Of a stretch of DNA of 64,000 nt, positions 53,801 through 64,000 are shown one piece after another. Below the pieces are notes generated by a model. That model did no database searches, was not told the origin of the DNA, and saw nothing but the letters and a program-made list of their open reading frames with translations. Numbering within the stretch: position 1 is the stretch's first letter; every line of letters starts with the position of its first letter. The DNA is from Nemertoderma westbladi (lineage: Eukaryota; Xenacoelomorpha; Nemertodermatida; Nemertodermatidae), in NCBI GenBank assembly GCA_032718475.1, contig JAUCBJ010005498.1:1-64000 (forward strand), given 5' to 3'. The translations under genes were made by a program, and so were the position numbers.

Positions 53801-56800
53801 ATATTGATGTATTATAGATCACCAACCTGTTATCTATCCAATCTACTCCGATCTATATTGATGTATTATAGATCACCAACCTGTTATCTATCCAATCTAC
53901 TCCGCTCATATATTGATGTATTATAGATCACCAACCTGTTATCTATCCAATCTACTCCGCTCATATATTGATGTATTATAGATCACCAACCTGTTATCTA
54001 CACGAATCTACTCCGCTCATATATTGATGTATTATAGATCACCAACCTGTTATCTATCCAATCTACTCCGCTCATATATTGATGTATTATAGATCACCAA
54101 CCTGTTATCTATCCAATCTACTCCGCTCATATATTGATGTATTATAGATCACCAACCTGTTATCTATCCAATCTACTCCGCTCATATATTGATGTATTAT
54201 AGATCACCAACCTGTTATCTATCCAATCTACTCCGCTCATATATTGATGTATTATAGATCACCAACCTGTTATCTATCCAATCTACTCCGCTCATATATT
54301 GATGTATTATAGATCACCAACCTGTTATCTATCCAATCTACTCCGCTCATATATTGATGTATTATAGATCACCAACCTGTTATCTATCCAATCTACTCCG
54401 CTCATATATTGATGTATTATAGATCACCAACCTGTTATCTATCCAATCTACTCCGCTCATATATTGATGTATTATAGATCACCAACCTGTTATCTATCCA
54501 ATCTACTCCGCTCATATATTGATGTATTATAGATCACCAACCTGTTATCTACACGAATCTACTCCGCTCATATATTGATGTATTATAGATCACCAACCTG
54601 TTATCTACACGAATCTACTCCGCTCATATATTGATGTATTATAGATCACCAACCTGTTATCTATCCAATCTACTCCGCTCATATATTGATGTATTATAGA
54701 TCACCAACCTGTTATCTATCCAATCTACTCCGATCTATATTGATGTATTATAGATCACCAACCTGTTATCTATCCAAACTACTCCGCTCATATATTGATG
54801 TATTATAGATCACCAACCTGTTATCTATCCAATCTACTCCGATCTATATTGATGTATTATAGATCACCAACCTGTTATCTATCCAAACTACTCCGATCTA
54901 TATTGATGTATTATAGATCACCAACCTGTTATCTATCCAATCTACTCCGCTCATATATTGATGTATTATAGATCACCAACCTGTTATCTACACGAATCTA
55001 CTCCGCTCATATATTGATGTATTATAGATCACCAACCTGTTATCTACACGAATCTACTCCGCTCATATATTGATGTATTATAGATCACCAACCTGTTATC
55101 TATCCAATCTACTCCGCTCATATATTGATGTATTATAGATCACCAACCTGTTATCTATCCAATCTACTCCGCTCATATATTGATGTATTATAGATCACCA
55201 ACCTGTTATCTATCCAATCTACTCCGCTCATATATTGATGTATTATAGATCACCAACCTGTTATCTATCCAATCTACTCCGCTCATATATTGATGTATTA
55301 TAGATCACCAACCTGTTATCTATCCAAACTACTCCGCTCATATATTGATGTATTATAGATCACCAACCTGTTATCTATCCAATCTACTCCGATCTATATT
55401 GATGTATTATAGATCACCAACCTGTTATCTATCCAATCTACTCCGCTCATATATTGATGTATTATAGATCACCAACCTGTTATCTATCCAATCTACTCCG
55501 ATCTATATTGATGTATTATAGATCACCAACCTGTTATCTATCCAATCTACTCCGATCTATATTGATGTATTATAGATCACCAACCTGTTATCTATCCAAA
55601 CTACTCCGATCTATATTGATGTATTATAGATCACCAACCTGTTATCTATCCAATCTACTCCGCTCATATATTGATGTATTATAGATCACCAACCTGTTAT
55701 CTATCCAATCTACTCCGATCTATATTGATGTATTATAGATCACCAACCTGTTATCTATCCAATCTACTCCGATCTATATTGATGTATTATAGATCACCAA
55801 CCTGTTATCTATCCAAACTACTCCGATCTATATTGATGTATTATAGATCACCAACCTGTTATCTATCCAATCTACTCCGCTCATATATTGATGTATTATA
55901 GATCACCAACCTGTTATCTACACGAATCTACTCCGCTCATATATTGATGTATTATAGATCACCAACCTGTTATCTACACGAATCTACTCCGCTCATATAT
56001 TGATGTATTATAGATCACCAACCTGTTATCTATCCAATCTACTCCGCTCATATATTGATGTATTATAGATCACCAACCTGTTATCTATCCAATCTACTCC
56101 GATCTATATTGATGTATTATAGATCACCAACCTGTTATCTATCCAAACTACTCCGCTCATATATTGATGTATTATAGATCACCAACCTGTTATCTATCCA
56201 ATCTACTCCGATCTATATTGATGTATTATAGATCACCAACCTGTTATCTATCCAAACTACTCCGATCTATATTGATGTATTATAGATCACCAACCTGTTA
56301 TCTATCCAATCTACTCCGCTCATATATTGATGTATTATAGATCACCAACCTGTTATCTACACGAATCTACTCCGCTCATATATTGATGTATTATAGATCA
56401 CCAACCTGTTATCTACACGAATCTACTCCGCTCATATATTGATGTATTATAGATCACCAACCTGTTATCTATCCAATCTACTCCGCTCATATATTGATGT
56501 ATTATAGATCACCAACCTGTTATCTATCCAATCTACTCCGCTCATATATTGATGTATTATAGATCACCAACCTGTTATCTATCCAATCTACTCCGCTCAT
56601 ATATTGATGTATTATAGATCACCAACCTGTTATCTATCCAATCTACTCCGCTCATATATTGATGTATTATAGATCACCAACCTGTTATCTATCCAAACTA
56701 CTCCGCTCATATATTGATGTATTATAGATCACCAACCTGTTATCTATCCAATCTACTCCGCTCATATATTGATGTATTATAGATCACCAACCTGTTATCT

Positions 56801-59800
56801 ATCCAATCTACTCCGCTCATATATTGATGTATTATAGATCACCAACCTGTTATCTATCCAATCTACTCCGCTCATATATTGATGTATTATAGATCACCAA
56901 CCTGTTATCTACACGAATCTACTCCGCTCATATATTGATGTATTATAGATCACCAACCTGTTATCTACACGAATCTACTCCGCTCATATATTGATGTATT
57001 ATAGATCACCAACCTGTTATCTATCCAATCTACTCCGCTCATATATTGATGTATTATAGATCACCAACCTGTTATCTATCCAATCTACTCCGATCTATAT
57101 TGATGTATTATAGATCACCAACCTGTTATCTATCCAAACTACTCCGCTCATATATTGATGTATTATAGATCACCAACCTGTTATCTATCCAATCTACTCC
57201 GATCTATATTGATGTATTATAGATCACCAACCTGTTATCTATCCAAACTACTCCGATCTATATTGATGTATTATAGATCACCAACCTGTTATCTATCCAA
57301 TCTACTCCGCTCATATATTGATGTATTATAGATCACCAACCTGTTATCTACACGAATCTACTCCGCTCATATATTGATGTATTATAGATCACCAACCTGT
57401 TATCTACACGAATCTACTCCGCTCATATATTGATGTATTATAGATCACCAACCTGTTATCTATCCAATCTACTCCGCTCATATATTGATGTATTATAGAT
57501 CACCAACCTGTTATCTATCCAATCTACTCCGATCTATATTGATGTATTATAGATCACCAACCTGTTATCTATCCAAACTACTCCGCTCATATATTGATGT
57601 ATTATAGATCACCAACCTGTTATCTATCCAATCTACTCCGATCTATATTGATGTATTATAGATCACCAACCTGTTATCTATCCAAACTACTCCGCTCATA
57701 TATTGATGTATTATAGATCACCAACCTGTTATCTATCCAATCTACTCCGCTCATATATTGCTGTATTATAGATCACCAACCTGTTATCTATCCAATCTAC
57801 TCCGCTCATATATTGATGTATTATAGATCACCAACCTGTTATCTACACGAATCTACTCCGCTCATATATTGATGTATTATAGATCACCAACCTGTTATCT
57901 ATCCAATCTACTCCGCTCATATATTGATGTATTATAGATCACCAACCTGTTATCTATCCAATCTACTCCGCTCATATATTGATGTATTATAGATCACCAA
58001 CCTGTTATCTATCCAATCTACTCCGCTCATATATTGATGTATTATAGATCACCAACCTGTTATCTATCCAATCTACTCCGCTCATATATTGATGTATTAT
58101 AGATCACCAACCTGTTATCTATCCAATCTACTCCGCTCATATATTGATGTATTATAGATCACCAACCTGTTATCTATCCAATCTACTCCGCTCATATATT
58201 GATGTATTATAGATCACCAACCTGTTATCTATCCAATCTACTCCGCTCATATATTGATGTATTATAGATCACCAACCTGTTATCTACACGAATCTACTCC
58301 GCTCATATATTGATGTATTATAGATCACCAACCTGTTATCTATCCAATCTACTCCGCTCATATATTGATGTATTATAGATCACCAACCTGTTATCTATCC
58401 AATCTACTCCGCTCATATATTGATGTATTATAGATCACCAACCTGTTATCTATCCAATCTACTCCGATCTATATTGCTGTATTATAGATCACCAACCTGT
58501 TATCTATCCAATCTACTCCGATCTATATTGATGTATTATAGATCACCAACCTGTTATCTACACGAATCTACTCCGATCTATATTGATGTATTATAGATCA
58601 CCAACCTGTTATCTATCCAATCTACTCCGATCTATATTGATGTATTATAGATCACCAACCTGTTATCTATCCAATCTACTCCTATCCATATTGCTGTATT
58701 ATAGATCACCAACCTGTTATCTATCCAATCTACTCCTATCCATATTGCTGTATTATAGATCACCAACCTGTTATCTATCCAATCTACTCCGATCTATATT
58801 GATGTATTATAGATCACCAACCTGTTATCTACACGAATCTACTCCGATCTATATTGATGTATTATAGATCACCAACCTGTTATCTATCCAATCTACTCCG
58901 ATCTATATTGATGTATTATAGATCACCAACCTGTTATCTACACGAATCTAATCCGATCTATATTGATGTATTATAGATCACCAACCTGTTATCTATCCAA
59001 TCTACTCCGATCTATATTGATGTATTATAGATCACCAACCTGTTATCTATCCAATCTACTCCGATCTATATTGATGTATTATAGATCACCAACCTGTTAT
59101 CTATCCAATCTACTCCGATCTATATTGATGTATTATAGATCACCAACCTGTTATCTATCCAATCTACTCCGATCTATATTGCTGTATTATAGATCACCAA
59201 CCTGTTATCTATCCAATCTACTCCGATCTATATTGCTGTATTATAGATCACCAACCTGTTATCTATCCAATCTACTCCGATCTATATTGATGTATTATAG
59301 ATCACCAACCTGTTATCTATCCAATCTACTCCGATCTATATTGATGTATTATAGATCACCAACCTGTTATCTATCCAATCTACTCCGATCTATATTGATG
59401 TATTATAGATCACCAACCTGTTATCTATCCAATCTACTCCGATCTATATTGATGTATTATAGATCACCAACCTGTTATCTATCCAATCTACTCCGATCTA
59501 TATTGATGTATTATAGATCACCAACCTGTTATCTATCCAATCTACTCCGATCTATATTGCTGTATTATAGATCACCAACCTGTTATCTATCCAATCTACT
59601 CCGATCTATATTGCTGTATTATAGATCACCAACCTGTTATCTATCCAATCTACTCCGATCCATATTGCTGTATTATAGATCACCAACCTGTTATCTATCC
59701 AATCTACTCCGATACATATTGCTGTATTATAGATCACCAACCTGTTATCTATCCAATCTACTCCGATCTATATTGATGTATTATAGATCACCAACCTGTT

Positions 59801-59849
59801 ATCTATCCAATCTACTCCGATACATATTGCTGTATTATAGATCACCAAC
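35895..59849 (-). repeat. 54-bp satellite (~440 copies) derived from exon B end plus its 5' splice site
   Basis: About 24 kb. On the minus strand the unit is 38 nt identical to the last 38 nt of exon B (ACAGCAATATGGATC...GATAACAG) followed by 16 nt of intron (GTTGGTGATCTATAAT). Every copy thus has an AG|GTTGGT donor. Variants: TTGCTG versus TTGATG; a 55-bp form with CCGCTCATATATTG; CTACACGAATC in place of CTATCCAATC. Units at both ends keep the exon-like GATCCATATTGCTG or TATCCATATTGCTG, while the 55-bp form dominates about 42.5-58.4 kb. A 1630-bp block is duplicated (about 39.25-40.4 and 40.9-42.0 kb). The plus-strand repeats of the YYRSPTCYLSNLLRSILM type are antisense translation. Confidence 0.97.
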
Positions 59850-59964
59850 CTGTTATCTATCCAATCTACTCCGATCCATATTGCTGTTTTTATCTCCTCA
59901 TCTTGTTCTGCAACGTCTACTATTTGGGTCAGAGTCAAAATGAAGTTAATAACAATCAATTCAC
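59850..59964 (-). CDS. nAChR-like subunit, exon B (beta1-beta2, loop D)
   Basis: 37 codons plus split codons: phase 1 in (Gly, shared with exon A), phase 2 out (Arg, shared with exon C). The acceptor is ATATGTTTAG and the donor ACAG|GTTGGT. ELIVINFILTLTQIVDVAEQ matches the family V.V.FGL.L.QIIDVDE, and AIWIGVDWIDNR matches the loop-D region NVWL.Q.W.D, including both tryptophans. Both edges are seeds of tandem arrays: about 22 acceptor copies lie upstream and about 440 donor copies downstream. The nearest acceptor and donor were chosen because they give intact frame and family fit. Confidence 0.92.
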
Positions 59965-60945
59965 CTAAACATATTAAATAATATAAAGTTAATAACAATC
60001 AATTCACCTAAACATATTAAATAATATAAAGTTAATAACAATCAATTCACCTAAACATATTAAATAATATATAAAGTTAATAACAATAAATTCTCCTAAA
60101 CATATTAAATATTAAATAATATATAAAGTTAATAACAATCAATTCACCTAAACATATTAAATAATATATAAAGTTAATAACAATCAATTCACCTAAACAT
60201 ATTAAATATTAAATAATATATAAAGTTAATAACAATCAATTCACCTAAACATATTAAATAATATATAAAGTTAATAACAATCAATTCTCCTAAACATATT
60301 AAATAATATATAAAGTTAATAACAATCAATTCTCCTAAACATATTAAATATTAAATAATATATAAAGTTAATAACAATTAATTCTCCTAAACATATTAAA
60401 TAATATATAAAGTTAATAACAATCAATTCTCCTAAACATATTAAATAATATATAAAGTTAATAACAATCAATTCTCCTAAACATATTAAATAATATAAGG
60501 TTAATAACAATCAATTCACCTAAACATATTAAATATTAAATAATATATAAAGTTAATAACAATCAATTCTCCTAAACATATTAAATAATATATAAAGTTA
60601 ATAACAATCAATTCTCCTAAACATATTAAATATTAAATAATATATAAAGTTAATAACAATCAATTCACCTAAACATATTAAATATTAAATAATATATAAA
60701 GTTAATAACAATCAATTCTCCTAAATATATTAAATAATAATTATTTATATAAAGTTAATAACAATCAATTCTCCTAAACATATTAAATAATATATAAAGT
60801 TAATAACAATCAATTCACCTAAACATATTAAATATTAAATAATATATAAAGTTAATAACAATCAATTCCTCTAAACATATTAAATAATAATTATTCATAG
60901 AAAGTTAATAACAATCAATTCACCTCCTAAACATATTAAACTTTA
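59965..60945 (-). repeat. 43-51-bp array (~22 copies) derived from the exon B 3' splice site
   Basis: On the minus strand each unit contains AATATGTTTAG|GTGAATTG and continues to 22 nt identical to the start of exon B, then an AT-rich intron-like stretch. Spacing is 43, 43, then about 45 bp, with longer units carrying an extra AATATT. Some 45-bp units are open in the exon frame (GELIVINFIYYLICL), others shift frame or stop. It fills most of the 1.1-kb intron A-B. Confidence 0.95.
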
Positions 60946-61081
60946 TAATAATTACTATTTATTATCCGAAACAATATAATCCCAATAAAAATTAAGATTT
61001 GTGGAAAAATGGAAAGAGGGACCTGACTTTTTCAGATCTTGTCTACTGGATTGCAGTACCACAGACTTATTTATTACTGAC

Positions 61082-61142
61082 CTTGGCTATTTACAGGCCT
61101 CGAAGACGAATCGTAATCAGCGAACAGTTTGGAAACGAGTTT
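61082..61142 (-). CDS. nAChR-like subunit, exon A (N-terminal helix region)
   Basis: 20 codons plus one base. The acceptor is CCATCTCAG and the donor AAG|GTCAGT (phase 1, fitting exon B). It encodes KLVSKLFADYDSSSRPVNSQ, matching the family start LL..LF..YD...RPV.N of the mature receptor. The frame is also open upstream (TRFETPSQ), so the exon could begin earlier. The signal-peptide exon was not found; it would lie at higher coordinates, behind the LINE copies or outside the window. Confidence 0.82.
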
Positions 61143-61454
61143 CTGAGATGGAGTTTCGAATCGTGTTGTAAAAACCACAGAAATTAAACTCAATAGAAAA
61201 ACTAGGTTGAAATTCATCGCATGTCGTTTAATATAACCAAATAAAAGGTTTTCACGAGCCTCAATGGCAGGTATGTCTTTCCAGAATAGTGGTTATATCT
61301 GGCTTCTTGTTACAGTTTCTTTTAGGTATTCGTGTCAGCTTTACATTAAACTTTGTACAAAACTTTCAGACAACTTAGTGGACCTAGTGGTCACAAGTCC
61401 CAGATAGACCATATTCTGTTTCGTGGAAATACAGGAGCTCTATACAAGACTGTA
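61143..61454. other. Receptor 5' intron or upstream sequence
   Basis: No array and no convincing first exon or signal peptide on the minus strand. The short plus frame at 60999-61187 is the antisense of exon A and its flank. Confidence 0.5.
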
Positions 61455-63010
61455 ATGCATTTACACTTCGACCCCTCTCCAGTGATCACCGCCTTATTGT
61501 GGCCAAGGTAAGACTTAGTCTGCGTGCTAGCAGAACAACGAAATCTGCCTTGCCGCGGCATGACTGGTCCTCTCTGTTGCAACAGCAAGTGTGAGATCCA
61601 GCTTCACACTAAAGCTGAGCAACAGGTATGAGGTTCTTGCCTCTGAGGCGGCAGATCACTGTGAGGGCTATAATGCCTTCACACAAGCAGTTAATATAGC
61701 GCTGCAGAAACAGTTCCTGTATACCCTCGAAACAGGAAAAGGGCCCCCTGGACTGACAACAAAATTCAGAAGTGCCAAAATGACCTCTACAATGACCTCT
61801 ACAAGGCGCAGAAAGAGTCCCGACTCAAACAGACTCCAGCGGCCAAGAATGGAGTTAAGGCTGCATCTAGGTCCCTGAACATGGAGTACTCTGTTAATCT
61901 ACAGGAGCTAATACACCAACAGGTTGATGCCATCAATGATGCTGACGACAGCAGGCAATCATCACAGGCATGGAAATCGATCAATTTGCTTACTGGGCGG
62001 AAAAGCCAACCAACCACCAAGGTTAAGGCTGAATCACCAGCCGATCGCCTCAATGGTTGGAAGGCCTACTGAAAAGCTCCTCAATAATGACAGGGTATTG
62101 CCTGATAACTTTATAGAAGTAAAAGTGTCTGAGTCTGTACTCCCATATATTCCCATTGGCGATATCTCCTTTGCAGAAGTGAAGGCTGCTGTCAAGAGCA
62201 TTAAGACCAATCGTGCCAGTGGAGTAGATAGTGTTCCCCCTGAGGTCTTTAAAATACCTGAGTGTTTAAAGCTCATCTATCCCGTCATAGTAGACATGTA
62301 CCGAACAACAAGAGTCCCACAAGAAATGAAAACAAATAAGTTGGTGCCAGTTCCCAAGAAGGGCAACCTAACACTCTATGGTTCTTTTCGGGGAATCTCA
62401 TTGATCTCGAATCCTGCTAAGCTATACAATAGAATTCTATTAAATCGCATCAGGGATCCCATTGAGAGACTGCTCCGTGGAAATCAGAATGGGTTCCGTA
62501 AAGGTCGTGGGACCATGGAGCCCATTTTGGCACTTAGAATGATATTTGAAGAGTTATTAAAAAAGAAAGACAGGAATCTGGCTGTTATCTTTGTTGACAT
62601 CTTTAAGGCCTTTGATTCAGTCTCACGCTCACATATGTTCAGCATACTTTCATTATATGGGATTCCTGATGAAATTATTGCAGCAATCAGATCAGTATAC
62701 GATGGTTCGACAACTATTGTGTCTACTGTTGACGGTGACACAGAACCATTTGAAGTGTTATGGGGTGTCCTCCAGGGAGACACACTTGCACCATTCTTGT
62801 TCATAATTGTTGTTGACTATGTTCTACGCATGTCCTAAGATCATCACAATGATGATGGGGTGATGATAACTCAACCTACTGGCTCCAGAAGTCGAGCAAA
62901 TCCTGCCAAGTACCTAACTGAACTAGACTTTGCTGATGACTTAGGAGTACTCTCAGAATCACTAGATGGAGTCCAACGGTTCCTCAGCTCATTAGAACAT
63001 GCTGCCTCGT
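61455..63010 (+). mobile_element. Non-LTR retrotransposon, endonuclease end and RT domain
   Basis: Starts with the endonuclease C-terminal motif SSDHRLIVAKVRLSLR (about 61475). Broken linker sequence follows, then an open frame to 62838: KTNRASGVDSVPPEVFKI, LVPVPKKGNLTLYGSFRGIS, NGFRKGRGTMEP, FVDIFKAFDSVSRSHMF and GVLQGDTLAPFLF. After a stop, LDFADDLGVLSESLDGVQRF (to about 63000) is the catalytic FADD block. It is cut at 63010 by a palindrome. Same family as 63355-64000 and 25480-26150. Confidence 0.9.
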
Positions 63011-63200
63011 AGACATTCCTCCCCCTTGCGTCGCTGTCGTCTAAAGGTCTAGGTAGCCATTCGTCAAATGTTTGGCAGGGGTTTCAGATTAGTTTTTTTA
63101 GATTAGATTTAGGTATCTAATCTGAAACCCCTGCCAAACATTTGACGAATGGCTGCCTAGACCTTTAGACGACAGCGACGCAAGGGGGAGGAATGTCTAC
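63011..63200. repeat. Short palindrome at the junction of two LINE copies
   Basis: About 85-bp arms, 63010-63097 and 63116-63200, are near-perfect reverse complements, e.g. CCATTCGTCAAATGTTTGGC and its complement, with a loop of about 18 bp. The right arm is the start of the dispersed repeat also seen at 6966-7300. Confidence 0.85.
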
Positions 63201-63390
63201 AAGACGCATAAGGAACCCGTATTAACGCTCACACACACTCGGTTATGAACCGCAAGCACTTTAAGACTACCCACGCCAAGGTAAGAGTTCGTTCGACGCT
63301 TTTTCCCACTGTAAGACCTTAGATCAGGGTGAAATGTGAGGACATTTACACAATAGTTGGCCTGCACGATTTACAGGTGTGCGCTGGTGC
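63118..63390 (+). repeat. Dispersed repeat, copy 2
   Basis: Homologous in order and spacing to 6966-7300: AATGGCTGCCTAGACC, AGCGACGCAAGGG, GTAAGACCTTAGATCAGGG and ACAGGTGTG. It ends against the minus-strand LINE. Family unknown. Confidence 0.65.
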
Positions 63391-63394
63391 TAGT

Positions 63395-64000
63395 ATATGG
63401 TTATATAGTGTCTGGTTGGAGATGTGTGCATTGTACTTGACACAATGAACCCGGCGTAGCATTCTTGTGAATGTGCCATTCAGAGATTTGGTGTCCTCAG
63501 CAGTTAGAACCCAGCATGGACTCCCATAGAGGAGTACTGGAACTACTGCTGCTATAAATAATCGGACCTTAAGTTTCCGATTAATTCTCGGTGACTTCCA
63601 AATCCTGGAAAGCCTATTCAAGGCTGCCCATGCCTTTGCCTTACGTATTCGAAGGTCCTCACCTGACTTCCGGATCCATGGTCCCAGGTAACAGAAGTCG
63701 TCCACATGCTTAAGCATACCATCCTTTGAGCTTATGCTCATTCGATCAGAGACTTGCTGAGGACTTTCAAAGTTAACTGTCAAAATTTTGGTCTTTTGGG
63801 AGTTAATAAAAAGACCAACACTAGAAGCAGCATTTTCTAATGAGCTGAGGAGCCGTTGGACTCCCTCTAGTGATTCTGATAGTACTCCTAAGTCATCAGC
63901 AAAGTCTAGATCAGTTAGGTACTTGGAACGATTTCCTCAATTTCTGGAGCTAGTAGGTGGAGTTATCATCACCCTATGATCATTATGATGATCTAAGGAC
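63395..64000 (-). mobile_element. LINE fragment, inverted partner of 61455-63010
   Basis: Minus strand, running off the window edge: LDFADDLGVLSESLEGVQRL (about 63910), then NSQKTKILTVNFESPQQVSD, HVDDFCYLGPWIRKSGEDLR, AWAALNRLSRIWKSPRINRK, VVPVLLYGSPCWVLTAEDTK and FTRMLRRVHCVKYNAHISNQ, broken off near 63395. The segment 63840-64000 is the inverted counterpart of 62830-63005 at high similarity. Confidence 0.88.

Noticed and set aside
35895-59849. CRISPR-like array of regularly spaced repeats
   Set aside because: There are no unique spacers: the whole 54-bp unit is repeated and equals an exon edge. The setting is an animal gene with no cas genes.
35895-59849. Whole satellite region as an assembly artefact
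   Set aside because: Copy numbers may well be inaccurate. However, the arrays show ordered variants, ancestral-looking ends and exact joins to functional exon edges, which an artefact would not readily create.
36007-59943. Many plus-strand frames repeating YYRSPTCYLSNLLRSI
   Set aside because: Antisense translation of the 54-bp satellite. They end wherever a 55-bp unit shifts the frame.

Overview
The window looks like nuclear DNA from an invertebrate animal. It carries an intron-split, minus-strand gene for a nicotinic-acetylcholine-receptor-type (Cys-loop) channel subunit, fragments of several non-LTR retrotransposons, a dead retrocopy of ribosomal protein S16, and very large tandem repeats. 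A mollusc or other lophotrochozoan would fit, but the sequence alone does not fix the phylum. I see no bacterial genes, CRISPR or rRNA.

The central feature is the receptor gene, about 61142 down to 13345. I could assemble eight coding exons by hand: A 61142-61082, B 59964-59850, C 33940-33785, D 24016-23867, E 18687-18504, F 17790-17594, G 17276-17057, H 13617-13345. All seven junctions have AG/GT sites and matching phases (1,2,2,2,0,2,0). They join into 1356 nt: 451 residues plus stop, lacking only the signal-peptide exon. The protein has the loop-D tryptophan region, a 13-residue Cys-loop, TM1, TM2 with the cation-type GEK, TM3, a short intracellular loop and TM4. Vicinal loop-C cysteines are absent, so it is not an alpha-type subunit. 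Coding sequence is under 3% of the gene's 48 kb. Most of the rest is satellite.

The striking point is where the satellites come from. Several are tandem copies of the gene's own exon edges. The 24-kb, 54-bp array (35.9-59.85 kb) repeats the last 38 nt of exon B plus 16 nt of intron, including the 5' splice site, some 440 times. The 45-bp array on the other side of exon B (59.97-60.94 kb) repeats its 3' splice site plus the first 22 exon nt about 22 times. The 39-bp array (13.8-16.1 kb) repeats the exon G end plus its donor about 58 times. The 26-bp array (10.8-13.35 kb) repeats the last codons, stop codon and overlapping AATAAA signal about 100 times. Exons D and F show simple two-copy duplications of their acceptor edges, perhaps the first step of the same process. 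The 37-bp and 51-bp arrays directly abut the two sides of exon E.

Layout: 0-3.2 kb, AT-rich DNA with degenerate repeats, a head-to-head 22-bp array and a palindromic MITE-like element. 4.0-6.0 kb, a nearly pure CAGGTA hexamer array. 6.5-7.3 kb, a tRNA-like SINE head and a dispersed repeat. 8.8-10.2 kb, a broken CR1/L2-type retrotransposon. 10.3-10.6 kb, another LINE 3' fragment. 10.7-61.1 kb, the receptor gene with its satellites. Its introns hold the RPS16 pseudogene (16.4-16.9 kb), a nested retroelement (24.6-28.0 kb), a GC-rich 55/69-bp array (28.0-32.1 kb), a head-to-head TATCGAG array (32.2-33.5 kb) and a third LINE (34.0-35.6 kb). 61.45-64.0 kb holds two inverted copies of one LINE family around a short palindrome. 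Roughly two thirds of the window is tandem repeat. Nearly all long open frames here are satellite translations, not genes.
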